This document shows, piece after piece, positions 11,567 through 22,793 of a DNA stretch of 64,000 bases. Source of the DNA: Ophioderma brevispina. Its lineage: Eukaryota; Echinodermata; Ophiuroidea; Amphilepidida; Ophiodermatidae. The stretch spans positions 62,001 to 126,000 of the forward strand of contig JAMKCH010012583.1 in NCBI GenBank assembly GCA_023653785.1, written 5' to 3'. Numbering within the stretch: the first letter of the stretch is position 1; every line of letters begins with the position of its first letter. Under the pieces are notes generated by a model, which was not told the origin of the DNA, did not search any database, and worked only from the letters and a program-made list of their open reading frames with translations. The position numbers and the translations under genes were made by a program.

Positions 11567-11781
11567 GTGCTGGCAGTCCTATAGGATACTGTGTAAAATA
11601 AAAATTCTGGATCCGGAATTTTATTACAAAGTTGTGTGTGATTTTCTCTATGAAGGGGAGATCAATTTGAGCTTAGCTATATCACACAGTTGATTAGTAT
11701 CTGCACAGGCATAGAACATACAAAAATACTATTTGTTCAAAAACTGAGGGGGCCATCCTCTGGAAATCTCGGAGTCAGCCT
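11567..11781 (-). mobile_element. Truncated AGGCTGACT-family MITE
   Basis: Reverse complement of the 17123-17482 element: ends in ggaaatctcggagtcagcct followed by TTAA (11782-11785) and shares the perfect palindromic box attccgga/tccggaat in altered form. It stops after ggactg, so the second terminal repeat is missing. Confidence 0.75.
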
Positions 11782-12176
11782 TTAATCAAGAACATTTGAG
11801 TCAAAATATATCACTACTTAGCCAGATGGTGTATTGAGTTCATCCCACAATGCACCAGGTTTGGGAAAATCCACCTCAATAAGGTCATTGGAATCCCACC
11901 ACCAATATCCTATTTCTTCACACTTACAAACCCTGGACCCCCAATTTTAGCCCACCAAAGCACTATTAATTAGGTCATTTTATCATGATCATGAAATGTC
12001 TTTTAGTTAGTAAACTTCTTTAAAAACCACTTGTATCCCCAAGTACTGACATGTGTTTAGTTTAGAATGCAAATGCCTTATGGGATTGATCAAACAACCA
12101 TCTGCGATTTAGCCAAGAGTCAAGTACACTTGTGCTGAGTAGTGCACTCTCTTTATATTACAACACTGTAGGATAC

Positions 12177-12261
12177 TTGACAAATTCAACTGGCTTTTCT
12201 TTCAGCCTGTTCATGGCGGATGTCTCGACCCATGATGACAGGTCATAACTGTGGTTTCTCT
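12177..12261 (-). CDS. PLCB4: PLC-beta exon: Y domain, SSW segment
   Basis: 85 nt, acceptor catttcag, donor gtcaa|gtatcc. Two bases finish a Lys codon begun in the previous exon and two bases are left for Asn. Reads RNHSYDLSSWVETSAMNRLK then EKPVEFV. The family has RNxxYxMSSFxE here; the serine pair includes the position equivalent to Ser522 of PLC-delta1, a headgroup contact. Trp replaces the usual Phe. Confidence 0.95.
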
Positions 12262-13006
12262 CTGAAATGAACAAAAGATCACAAAAGGTTGAGTATGCAT
12301 TTCAGGTTAGTTTGAAGGCCACAAATCAGGTGTGTTGTGGAATGTTTGCACTGTCTGCATTCCCATTTTCATTCTTCCGTTTTATAATCTGTAAAGTTGT
12401 CTCGGTTCTCCAACAATGGGTAACTCATCTTTACAGTCCAACATAGAAGTCTGAACAAATAATTAAAATCCTTATAGTCATTATTCTGTGCCATAGACCT
12501 CACCCCATAATTTGGGTCAAACAATGACTGGGGAATTTAATTATTACTTTGAATAAGAATATTTGATGGCGATCTGGAAAACCTGTGGGATGTCACACTT
12601 GGTCAAGACGCCTGCCTGCCTGTCAGTTCAGAATTCTTTGTATAAGTCACCTGGGCTGTCAATGGGCAGCAATGGAACTGTTGCACATTACAATTGTGGC
12701 TAATTCATATTGACTGCATGTGCACATTCATTTGTCCGTTCCTTGGCTCAAACAAAAGACACAGCCAGTAGGTGGGGCAGTCTTGAACCGACCACATGCA
12801 ACATCCGATGGATATTCGTCAGATCGTAAACATGTATTTGTGAATGAGCAAGTGGTAAAGTTACAATAGCAATTCTTTTGTAAAAAAATAAAATCATTTT
12901 GTGTGGAAGAACTCCACCTGCAGCTTTGCTTTTCATTTGAAATAAAGGTATCACCATTCTATATTATGAGCTGGTAAAAACATGAGCAAGTCAGAAATGT
13001 CAGAAC

Positions 13007-13257
13007 TTAGTCCTGGCTTAACTTTTAGTCCAAGCCTAAGTCCTACTAGAAGGACCTCTAAAATCCATCTTCTTTCCTATAGTAGCTTTTTCTGCTGAAA
13101 ATACAAAGAGAAAGTAAAGGTAGACGCTCAAAGCTGAGAACTTACCTATTTCTCTTTCATATTCTGTTTTAAAAAAAATTAAGGTCTTTCGAGATGGACT
13201 TAGCCTGGCCTAAGAGTAAAAAGCCAAGACTAACGTTACTTTTGTGAATACCGGCCA
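13007..13257. mobile_element. MITE with AGTCCTGGCTT / AAGCCAAGACT arms
   Basis: Inverted arms of about 40 bp (cttagtcctggctta, ccaagcctaagtcc on the left; ggacttagcctggcc, aaagccaagact on the right). The right end runs to aataccggcc, typical of a terminal GGCCGGTATT inverted repeat; the left terminus looks eroded. Confidence 0.6.
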
Positions 13258-13554
13258 ATATCTTTATCATGTAATAGAAAACTTAAGATGACTGAAATAC
13301 CAACACCAACCAAAATTATCTCTACGTATTGGCAGTAGCATGCAGGTTAATTCCCAGGTAAACATTTTAATTAAACTATATGTTTATCTAGATGTTTGGC
13401 AGACATGAAGCACCAACAGAGGAGGGTCCATCTCCATGTTTCAGCTTAGAAGTGGGATGTTATTTTTTTCTCATAGAGCTACTCTTTTGGCACAGTCTGT
13501 GAGTTTTCTTGACTTATACTATATTTACTGTGGATCTAGGGTACGGGAGAGGGT

Positions 13555-13615
13555 GGGCTGGTGTAGTGACTCATCCACTAGCCTTTTACCATTGCGGCCG
13601 TGGTTTCGATCAGTG
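13555..13615 (+). repeat. tRNA-like (SINE head) sequence
   Basis: tggtgtagtgac at 13559 resembles a Pol III A box, and ggtttcgatca at 13602 resembles a B box, 43 bp apart as in tRNAs. The stems do not fold into a clean cloverleaf, so this is at most a tRNA-derived SINE remnant. The C-rich minisatellite follows. Confidence 0.35.
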
Positions 13616-13676
13616 GATTCGTCACATATTAGGAGACTCAACAAGGCGAACTCGTATTTACGCGATGCGTAAAATA

Positions 13677-14129
13677 TGTCCCCGCCAAATGTTGCAATCA
13701 CCGAACATGCAATAAATGCAACTTCAACACCCCACCCCCTCCCCAACACCCCGCAAAACCCACCCCCTCCCCAACACCCCGCAAAACCCACCCCCTCCCC
13801 AACACCCCGCAAAACCCACCCCTCCTTAACACCCCAACCCCACCCCAATACCCTGTAACACACCTCCCCTTTCCCAACACCCCACCATTTCCCTCCCCAA
13901 CACCCGCATTCCGCCCCACCCCCCTCCCCAACACCCCGCAAAACCCACCCCCTCCCCAACACCCCGCAAAACCCACCCCCTCCCCAACAACACAACACCC
14001 CCTCCCCAACAACATGGGGACAACAACATGGGTTAACATTTTTGTCACAGACGTACGAATGGGCGGACGAACAGATGGACGCTGCTTCATTGCATAGTCC
14101 CCGTTTCCGATCCTCTTTCGGCGGGGACA
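13677..14129. repeat. CCCCTCCCCAACACCCCGCAAAA minisatellite with inverted ends
   Basis: Tandem units of about 27 bp (accccctccccaacaccccg caaaacc) fill 13725-14010. The block is bounded by tgtccccgcc at 13677 and its complement ggcggggaca ending near 14129, so it may be a mobile unit carrying a minisatellite. Long Gly/Cys/Trp-rich minus-strand frames here are repeat artefacts. Confidence 0.8.
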
Positions 14130-14244
14130 ATTATTAAGTATTGAAAGCCTCTTTCTAAAGTTTATTGCCCTCCTTTCTCATGACTACTCAACTTACTTTC
14201 TGACAACTCAAATGTGTGGAAATGTACAGGTTGAACGTAGTTGA
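14128..14244 (-). pseudogene. Partial duplicate of a PLC-beta Y-domain exon
   Basis: Repeats 14350-14478 with a few changes. It carries the 3' half of the neighbouring exon ([15 protein letters not shown]) plus its gtaagt donor and following intron, but lacks the acceptor and 5' half. It lies in the intron after the real exon and cannot be spliced in as a normal internal exon. A recent local duplication is the simplest reading. Confidence 0.85.
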
Positions 14245-14430
14245 AAAAATTAAGGAAAAAATGAACAAAGCGGGCGATTTTACTAATGCGCGCGGGAGCT
14301 TTAAGACTAACTATTAAATTAAGATGGCCTTAGAATAATCAATTATTTATATTATTAAGTATTGAAAGCCTCTTTCTAAAGTTATTGCCCTCCTTTCCCA
14401 ATCTTCAGTAAATGACTAACTTAAACTTAC

Positions 14431-14527
14431 TTTCTGACAACTCAAATGTGTGGAAATGTACAGGTTGAACGTAGTTGACAAGGGCTGACATCTCAGCTCC
14501 AGCCTCTGCTTCTTGTCCGGCTGTACC
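14431..14527 (-). CDS. PLCB4: PLC-beta exon: end of X-Y linker and start of Y domain
   Basis: 97 nt, acceptor cctgtag, donor cagaaa|gtaagt; starts in phase 0 and leaves one base (A) that joins AG of the next exon as Lys. Reads [13 protein letters not shown] then [19 protein letters not shown]. The first part is the acidic end of the linker. [10 protein letters not shown] is the opening strand of Y (family form LVNYIQPVKF; the Lys is His here). The 3' half is duplicated at 14128-14244. Confidence 0.95.
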
Positions 14528-15033
14528 CTACAGGTTTCACACAATATCAAATTATAGTGTAAGTGTGTGTAGACAAATATATGTTTATTCATTCAACTAC
14601 ATCTATGGGCGAACGTTTTCATTACAATATTCACACAATAAAATAGGATTTAAGGTTAGTTTCTGAAGCTAAATCAAAGATGGATGATTCTGATATGATT
14701 TTAATTCAAAGATGATTAACAATTAGAACTCATGAACACAGTTGTACAAAGTGGATTTTTCTAATCCTGTAGATTGGTTTAGTTTTAGTGAGGAATTGCA
14801 TGCACAATTTCCGTTTAAATAATTTAGGGGTACCACTGAGGCCAAAATAAAGGTTTGTCTCACATACACGTGCACTTAAGTATGTTGAGTCATTGCAGCA
14901 TAACCCTGTGCAATGAGCCAAAAAAATTTTGAAAAAAAAGTTAACATAGGTCTTTGCTCATTTTCTAAAAAAATCATAGCACATAGCTTTTTCTGCTGAT
15001 GTTTGTGAGACACTTTTTTATTTGGCCTTACTA

Positions 15034-15483
15034 CAGGGTGAGTAAAAAAAACTTGACCTGATTGTGTCCGCCATTTTGAATTTTTAAATAATATATATAT
15101 CTACAAATGTGGTATCTGTGGAAAGCTTATTTCATTATCTTTACTTTGCCTCGCAAAGATCATTCCAATCTGTTAAGTGATAGACTGAGCTGCAGTCTTT
15201 CGAATCAAGACTGTGCAGTGAATAAATAAGCCTGATTTTCTTCTGGACACGGATTTCCTTCGTTAACTCGTTTCATTTCAATGTGAATCCGTGGACAGAG
15301 AGAAAACCGACTACTTGATTCAAACGACTGTACTCGTCTATCCTAACCGATGTGAATGATCTTTGCAGTAATTAAAGATAATGAACCCAGCTTTCAGTAG
15401 GGATACCAAATATGTTAGCTATATATTACTTAACAATTCAAAATGGCGACACCATCAGGGTCAAGTTTTTTTTTACTCCCCTG
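15034..15483. mobile_element. Mariner-type MITE with long inverted arms
   Basis: Ends cagggtgagtaaaaaaaact and its complement tttttttttactcccctg, flanked by TA on both sides (15032-15033, 15484-15485). Arms continue inward for about 150 bp (including gccattttgaa / ttcaaaatggc and caaagatcatt / aatgatctttg). TA target plus a CAGGGTGAGT terminus is typical of Tc1/mariner derivatives. No transposase frame. Confidence 0.8.
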
Positions 15484-15799
15484 TATATTTTTTTTTTTTT
15501 TTGAATTGGTTCAAGGTTAATAATTATGAAAAATGCACGGATGTATTCTGTAACAGTACTGAGGGCGGGGGGTTTGGGTGAGAGGCATGATAAACATACA
15601 CACAGTTATCTTTTAATCTTATTTTACGTAAAAAAAAAAAAGAAAACATTAAAAAAAAAACAACAAATATCAATGTATAAAATCAAGTACCTATAGATCA
15701 TCTCAACATAGTGCTATATTGATATCAGAAATTACAAACTCGGCAATGATAAACATCAATGTACTGCAAGAATATGAACCCTGTTTTTATTTCAGCTAT

Positions 15800-16620
15800 C
15801 ATTTATGACTTCATGTTTTCTCCTGGACAAGGCCCACATTTCTCAGCCTTTGCGTTTAAGAGATACGTCAAGGGTTTACGTTTTCTTCCAATCTTGTTTT
15901 TTCTTCACATGTTGATTCCATGTGCAATAAAATCTCACGTCTTGTTGGTTTTATCATCAGATGTACTAAGAATATGCACTTCTCTGCTTTATTGCACTTA
16001 TACAAAGCTCTTGTCCTTCCTCATCTGGTTTACTGTGCTGTTGTTTGGGCTCCATTTAATATTTTCTTTATTCAAAGGCTTGAGAAATTTCAAAGGAAAA
16101 TAACTCGTGTGCTAATGTACAGGAAAAGTTCTTGGTCTGATCATGGTCAACATGTTATGTATCTTGATAAGTTGTCTGAATTTGGCCTTAAGAAAGTTGA
16201 TGACTTGTTTAAGTTTCGAAGGCTGCAATTTTGGGTCCAACCTCTTTCATGGATTTCTTTCGTAAAAGTGTTGTGAATAGAAATAGATTTCATTTTCTGC
16301 ACTTGCGTGCACGGACTAATTCTTTTCTCAATTGTGTATTTGTTGCCTTTCCCCTTCCGAGACTATGGAAAGTATTCCTGTTAATATCCGTAATGCTGAT
16401 TCTTTATATCAATTCAAGTCATTATGTAAGCAGCATTTTCTTATTAACTGATGTTTATCTGCTTGCTTATTCATCTGCCAATGTATTTTTGCTATATTTA
16501 TGTATGCATGTATATCTTTATTTGGCACAGGAAAGAAATCCACATCATTGTGTTTGGGCTGTGTAGCCCATTTTTCTTTCCTGGTTACTATTTTTTACTA
16601 TTTATCCTCATGCTTTAATT
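15800..16620 (+). mobile_element. LINE (non-LTR retrotransposon) 3' end, frameshifted
   Basis: Plus-strand reverse-transcriptase C terminus in broken frames. 15920-16276 reads ISRLVGFIIRCTKNMHFSAL, LYKALVLPHLVYCAVVWAPF and FIQRLEKFQRKITRVL, matching the thumb/C-terminal region of jockey/I-type elements. It continues in another frame with ARTNSFLNC and LPRLWK, then in a third with SIPVNIRNADSLYQFKSL, the canonical (R)xWNxLPxxIRxxxSxxxFK ending. Followed by a 3' UTR-like AT-rich tail with aataaat near 16630. The 5' part is missing; it is a dead 5'-truncated copy in an intron, opposite to the host gene. Confidence 0.85.
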
Positions 16621-16645
16621 AGTAACTCAAATAAATATTATAAGA

Positions 16646-16740
16646 AGGCCCCATCTGCAATAGCTGCCATTTGTCAGTTCTGTTGTTATTAAGTTTTATA
16701 CCTTCCAAATCTAACTGGCAGCTATTGCAGATGGGACTTT
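16646..16740. repeat. Short inverted repeat (about 20-bp arms)
   Basis: cccatctgcaatagctgcca near 16650 pairs with tggcagctattgcagatggg near 16720, about 45 bp apart. It lies directly after the LINE tail and may be a tiny MITE. Confidence 0.75.
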
Positions 16741-17122
16741 TTTGCCCTAAACCCTCGATATGACAGTGCAAGCATAGTGTGCAAGCAATATATTTAATTT
16801 ATACTCAACCTAATTTGACAGTTTGAAAATTGCTGTCACATAAGGGATTGCCTAGCCTACAAGTTTTCATATAATATGGAAAAGGGAGAACCTATTCCAA
16901 ATGACTTCAGTACATTGTGCAAATACCTGTTTAAAAAGATCAGTAATTAATAGTAACAAAAAGTAAAATTTGAACAACTTAACTTGGGGATATTTGTTGA
17001 GTAATTTCTAGTGCACTGGGATCAAAGTAACATAAGATAGGCTGAAATCTATGGAGGTATAGTAGACTATGGAACACATCTTGCACCCCCAAGAATATTT
17101 TAAGAATATATCCTGGCATTAA

Positions 17123-17482
17123 AGGCTGACTCAGAGATTTCCCGATGAGGGCGCACTCATTTTCCACACAAATCGTATTTTTTGCATATTCATAATGCTT
17201 GTCCATCTGCTAATCACTGAGTGAAATAACTAAGCTCAAATCGAAGTCGTTCATATAGAAAATCACAACTTTGTTATAAAATTCCGGATCCGGAATTTTT
17301 GTTATACACGGTATCCTATGGGACTGTTATACTGTGCATAAATGTTTACTGCATGAAAATGGAAAATCCGATTCATCTCATACTTTGGAATTTAGCATTT
17401 CAGGTGACTATCTATAGTTCTAGGTGACTATTTTTAATTACTACACAAAATGAATTATATTTTGAAATCTCTAAGTCAGCCT
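17123..17482 (+). mobile_element. Complete AGGCTGACT MITE flanked by TTAA
   Basis: 360 bp with termini aggctgactcagagatttc and gaaatctctaagtcagcct, each next to TTAA (17119-17122, 17483-17486). Contains the perfect palindrome aattccggatccggaatt. Truncated relatives at 3791-3925 and 11567-11781. A TTAA target is typical of piggyBac- or Kolobok-mobilised elements. Confidence 0.85.
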
Positions 17483-18046
17483 TTAAGTTCTTTAGAGGAG
17501 TGGAAAGAAAGGCAACCTGGGGTTCTAAGGGGGTTTCTTCCTAAGAAGGACTGAAAGGCAAGCAAGGTTCTGAGGGTATTTCTCCTAAGAGGCAAAGAAA
17601 GGCACCTATATTTATTTCATTACCTTAACTGAGAGACACTAATAGGCAAACAAAATGACATGACTATCTATGAGTGCCTCGGTGGTAGTTTAGAGTTAAT
17701 TAATTCAACTGTCAGTTGTTATCAATTTATCTTAAAGGGAGCTCTCATCACACACATGCAAGCAATGACCATGTTAGAGGTATATTTCCAAGTCACAGTA
17801 CCCAGAAAAAAAATCATGAAATCATGACTTCAACAATTACCTCATTTTGAGAGGATGCAAGATATTTTAACAACACATCAACAAGATTACATTTTTTTAA
17901 TATGACACTCTGGTATGATGGTAAATGTGTTGTTCTTTCCCAAACTGCAACATGTAAATATTTTTCCAACATGGCTGCCAAGAACTGCGAGTTGAAGTTA
18001 TACTTTTGCATGTGCATCATGAAAACTCTTATTGTGACATGCTTAA

Positions 18047-18383
18047 AGGTGTGTGTTCCGATTGTGTTTGGGACCCCCCCGATTTACCCAGAAGTAGTAT
18101 TCATTTTTGATATCAGATGAAAGGCCGTATTTTTCTCATTGTCGTCCTGAAATTTGAGCCCTCAAATCCATTTCATTCCCATGACATAAACGAAAAACCG
18201 CCATTTTAGTGGTAAACCATCAATATTAGCACAGTATTGAATAGGGCTTTGAAACATGCATTATTGCATCTACCATCAAAACCACAAGTATGTTTTATAC
18301 GGTACTTGATGGGGTGTATGTGCAAGTGCCAGGCTCTCATATCAAGTAGAGAACACAATACACATAAATCGGAACAACCACCT
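18047..18383 (+). mobile_element. AGGTG..TTCCGAT MITE flanked by TTAA, copy 1
   Basis: 337 bp, left end aggtgtgtgttccgat, right end atcggaacaaccacct, with TTAA at 18043-18046 and 18384-18387. About 85-90% similar by eye to 44451-44784, in the same orientation. Confidence 0.88.
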
Positions 18384-18387
18384 TTAA

Positions 18388-20429
18388 CTACATATCAAAA
18401 ACTATAAATTGAAATGATATGCCTCCCTCAGTTACTGCTGGCAAGGGCTGTAAGAAATGTATTACAATTACATTATTAGCAATGGGCAGGCAAGGGGTTA
18501 TGAGCAAGCAATAGATAAATGATTTTCTGTTTCTATTTGTTACCGTATACTGTATATAAGTATTCTTATGTAAAAAATGTTTTTAGTTTGACATACACAT
18601 CCACTGTGTGCAGTAAAAGGTAGTTAAAAAGCATGGTCTTTGGTATTAAAATCTTATGTGATTATTTTATATTTCTGAATGTAGTTTGAAAAAAATACAA
18701 AGATGTTAAATTTTTCTCTTTCAGAAAATTATGATAAAATTGCTTAAATTTCACCAAAAAATCAGAAAATCATTTTGAATAAGCCTTATCATATGGAACA
18801 TTCTATGCTTGTGCTCTCTGTCTAAGAACAATTGCATTGCACACTTCTGTATACCAGTTTGCTTAGGGTTTGGAAATTGAGATTTAGGCAAACAAAAGTA
18901 AACAAATTTATTCTGGTGGATTTAATGGATCATAGCTGTGCAATTAATGTACCTTTTGAGATATGGGAGTTTTAATAAATTTGTTAGCAATCTTGGAAAT
19001 AAATTTGTTGGAACACTTTGAACAACTTTCGGAAACTGTTGTTCTGTCTTCCCATCCCAAGTTTTTTGATTGAGGTTAAAATGAGGTATCATCATCACCA
19101 GTCGTGCCATTACCAACATGAACTTGTGGGGGTTTGTTAAGGTAGGTTGAAGAGGAAGGTTGGCCTTTCAATTGAGTGATAACAGGGGCTTGAGGTTCTG
19201 AACTCTTGCCCAGGTGAAGCAATGTAGCAAATGGTGGTGAGTATTGCCCACATGTATTTCCATGATTATAGCTTAGTTTCTCACTATCTAACAATGAATA
19301 ACTTATAATTTTCACCAATTTTCACAATGGACTAAGCCAAAAGAATCAAATCAACATATACAAAATTTTTAATGTTGGCACTAAATTAAATTATACCCTT
19401 AGTAACCGTTACTCTGTATCTTTAATGATATAGCATCGATGCAAAGGTTATAAAGCAATTATGGCATTTTGTTAATGAGAACATTTGCACTATAGATAAA
19501 AATGCTTATTGCATCATTGTTTATTTATCACACATAAGTGAAAAATAAAAACAATCCTTCTGGGGTCAAAATTCAGCATATTTCACCGACCAGAAATTTG
19601 GTCTGTAAATATAAACAGCAGATTAGAAAGCATATTTTTCTGGCTTCATTGGCAGATTACTGTTTTAGAGACTGGTTCAACATTAAAAACAAAAGCAGCA
19701 CCAGGCACTTCCTTTATCATCATATTGTAACCCTTATGCTTTAGTGGATATGGGGATATTGTGAAATGAGTACGGTATCATTTTCAGGCTTTCTGGTATA
19801 GCTTTGGCTCACAAAATTACTGAAAACTGGTAATATATATAGGGGCTTTTGGCTAAAAAATTTTTGTCAACAATCTTTAAAAGTCACATTTTTCATTCAT
19901 TGTCTTTTACGCAAAATTTATGCAATGTTCCAACAATTTTGGCACACTTAGGTTAATTTGGAATGGGTTCCCCCCCTAATTCAACAAGCAATTTGTTTAT
20001 TTTGAACTCTCATTTTTTGCCAATTGGTATATTTTTGGGGTGGTCAGCTGTCAGAATCCCAGCCACAGATTCGCAACGCCCCGACCAAACCAAAACCCAA
20101 ACCATTATTTTTTTGGGGGGGGGCCTAAAATTGCAACCTAACCATAATTCACTGTTGCACATGCATTTTATTGGTCACTCATTTTGCCCAATAAAACTGG
20201 ATGATGGAAAAGGTCATTTTTTGTGTATGAAATTTACTGAAAGGAATAAGTTAGCTTCTGGTTTCACCCTGCCTATGTGTCAAAATTAGGATATCCTAAC
20301 TTCTGCATGCTTGGAAAAAGACAAACTGTGTCTTGACTGTTAGATGAAAATTAGTTAACTAGCAGACCAAAAGGGCACTGGGCAAGGGTAAGGTTAAGTC
20401 AGCTTGAGGCACAAAGAATAGGAACAAAC
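18388..20429. other. Intronic DNA, no recognised exon
   Basis: A minus-strand open frame at 19076-19318 has a plausible composition (SSEPQAPVITQLKGQP) but its only splice options leave a phase that does not fit the flanking exons. A G-run (ttttttgggggggggcc) lies near 20108. Confidence 0.4.
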
Positions 20430-20516
20430 TTCGATGTCATCTCTCTTTCCTTCGGTGGGAGCTGCGATAGCTGCGGTGCTGCCCCGAGAGAATCTGAATC
20501 CAGATCCTTTTCCATC
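20430..20516 (-). CDS. PLCB4: PLC-beta exon: X-Y linker (symmetric, phase 0-0)
   Basis: 87 nt, acceptor tttttggcag, donor atcgaa|gtttgt. Reads DGKGSGFRFSRGSTAAIAAP then TEGKRDDIE when entered in phase 0, which is what both neighbours require. No stop in that frame, and it is much richer in G+C than the surrounding intron. Low-complexity linker with no family motif. A different frame (MEKDLDSDSLG...) is also open but conflicts with phase. Length divisible by three, so it could be skipped. Confidence 0.75.
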
Positions 20517-22303
20517 CTGCCAAAAATAGTGCTAGAAACATTTTTACAGGATTTCCTAACCCCCCCAAAAATACTGGGGCCCTAAAAATGTTCCTTCCCT
20601 AGTCTAATATTCCTAGCCTTGGCAATGTGTATACACTGTCACTATGCTTACAAAGTTTGCATTTATATAAAGCCCCCAATTGTTTAAAAATCTTTAAGGT
20701 ATCTCCATTAGATTTAAGCATGTGCTCTAACTTCATGGGGTGAAATTAGTACACTGCAATCACTGCAAACATTACCTTGAAGGGATGCCTTGACAGACGT
20801 TGTAATTATCAGTGATGAACCGCTCTGGGCAATTCAAAGTATGTCAGAATTACCATTGAACCCAAAGAAATGATACTACCTACATGACTTAAAACTAACT
20901 ACAAAAGAGAGGGGAGCAGGGTGGAGAATATTAAACACACAAAAAAACATGCAGAGTAGATGTATGATTGAAACTGGTCTAAATGGAAAATTGCTATTGA
21001 TCAGTCCACTGATGGCACAATGAGCTAGTAAAATATCAATTCCCTTGGCACAGTTGACTACTTCCATTCGCCAGTGTATTTAGAAAATACACCCCTGGTT
21101 TGGGGTATGATATATGATATCCAGATCACATAAGGTCAGTCATGTCAATGTATGTACAAGTACAACCCACTGAACTGTGTCCTTGGTAGATGAGCATATT
21201 GTAACTCATAGTGTGGATGTGGGGGACACTCCCTGTCCCCACTTTGTTCCTTTTTCTTCATTTACTAATGTTGCATGAAACATAGGGAGCACATTGTCAC
21301 CAACCTCCTTCCTCTCATCTTGTACACAAGGATTGTTTGTGCATGCTTAATAAATGACCCCATACACACAAGAAAAATATTTACAAGATTTTAATATGGA
21401 TGCACATCTTACTTCTATATAATTGAATTTTTGGATCCTTTGAAAACTGAAATACAAAGCAACTCACATCCTAATTTTTACAGTTTATCACTTTGCATGA
21501 TCATGTAACAAATACACACACACACACACAGCAGGAAGTCTTGTATCTTACATGAAGCAACTTGACTTTTGTAAAATGTTGAGGTATTATCTCAAAAGGT
21601 ACATAGAGATAAAACTAACACTCACAAATCACCTTCCAAACAAAACTATTACATACATGGTTGGGATTGGTCAATTAGTCAAAGGATTTTGCCATTTTTT
21701 TTAATCAGAAAACATTGATAAGTCAGTTCTGCCAAGGCAGACTGTTTGGAAATGGGACACATTCAAATAACTTGCAAAATTTGATTGCGTCCTTATACGG
21801 GAAATGGGACAAACTTTTGTACATCGGTGACTGCAAACCATGGGCTACCATTTTCTCTGAAAGGCGATAGTCACCCTTCTTCACATCGCCACAGGAAACA
21901 ATTGCACCATTATGAAGCAGTCAATGTAATGTTTCTGAGTGTTTTGTTTTTTGGTTTATTAAAACAAAAAATCTGTGTGCACCACACCTCAACTATAATC
22001 TAACAAGTTAGTTCTCAAACCCCACCCAAAGGTCACCCTTTTTCCTTTTATCTCTTGTTGATAACGCAATGCCTCTTCTACTGCTCAATGGATCCTATCA
22101 TCGCTATCACTTTTCCTCGTCACTCTGTCCAAGGTTTTCTGTGGCTTGCTGCTGGCAGTACTTTCAGTAGCACTCTTTTCACTGTCAATGGAGACAGAGT
22201 CTTAGACACTTGGGCAGATGCTAGCAGAGGAAGGAAACATACCCATGTGATCTGGTTAACATTCTATTGGGACTCTTCAGTAACCAGTCCATGAAAAGTT
22301 ATG
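20517..22303. other. Intronic DNA with a short (AC)n run
   Basis: (ac)9 at about 21513-21530. Otherwise nothing recognised; open frames here are short and lack family similarity. Confidence 0.5.
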
Positions 22304-22573
22304 GGTTGGTATTCTGAAGGGAACTAAACTTTATACCTTGATTTAAACCATGCTGGTTAGTCACAAGAGGACCTTTTTTTTCTTACAACTACTCTAAAAA
22401 AGGGCTGTACGGGTGGAAAATTCCTCATGGATGTGGCTGAAACAGCCCATCCTGAGGACTTTTCTCACCCTTTCATTTGACTTTCGCAGTATTTTGATGG
22501 AAAAAAGTTCCCTCTTGTAGCTAACCCTGGTTTAACCAGTACTACAGTTAGTCTCCCTTTCAGAATACCAACC
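22304..22573. mobile_element. MITE with GGTTGGTATTCTGAA termini
   Basis: 270 bp, left ggttggtattctgaaggg, right cctttcagaataccaacc. Arms also pair inward (gggaactaa / ttagtctccc and ttgatttaaaccatgctgg / ccctggtttaaccag). Flanked by atg on both sides, a possible 3-bp target duplication as in PIF/Harbinger elements. Confidence 0.75.
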
Positions 22574-22793
22574 ATGTGGTAGATTTGTAGCTTTACATGT
22601 AGTTAGTGTCAGTTTTAGCAGAAATCTGTATTGCATTTAGAAACAAAATCTATTCCATTTTCATAGAGTTAGATTACATAATCACTCTGAAAATTACCAC
22701 ACGTTGTAAGTACCGTCTTACCTGTTGATAGTATTTAAAACAAACAAAAATGTTTTTTAATTTTTTACATTTATATTTATAGCAAGAATACAA

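Noticed and set aside
13146..13163. 18-nt micro-exon between aaaacag and gtaagt
   Set aside because: Phase would fit, but it lies inside a MITE and would insert six residues into the invariant SEKRNHSYDLSS region.
13525..14130. 201-codon minus-strand frame rich in Gly, Cys and Trp
   Set aside because: Translation of the C-rich minisatellite; periodic CWGGGGFCGVLGRG-like units, no start or splice support.
19076..19318. Minus-strand frame with SSEPQAPVITQLKGQP
   Set aside because: Its only reasonable donors leave one base, but the exons on both sides (20430 and 14431) require phase 0-0; acceptor is weak.
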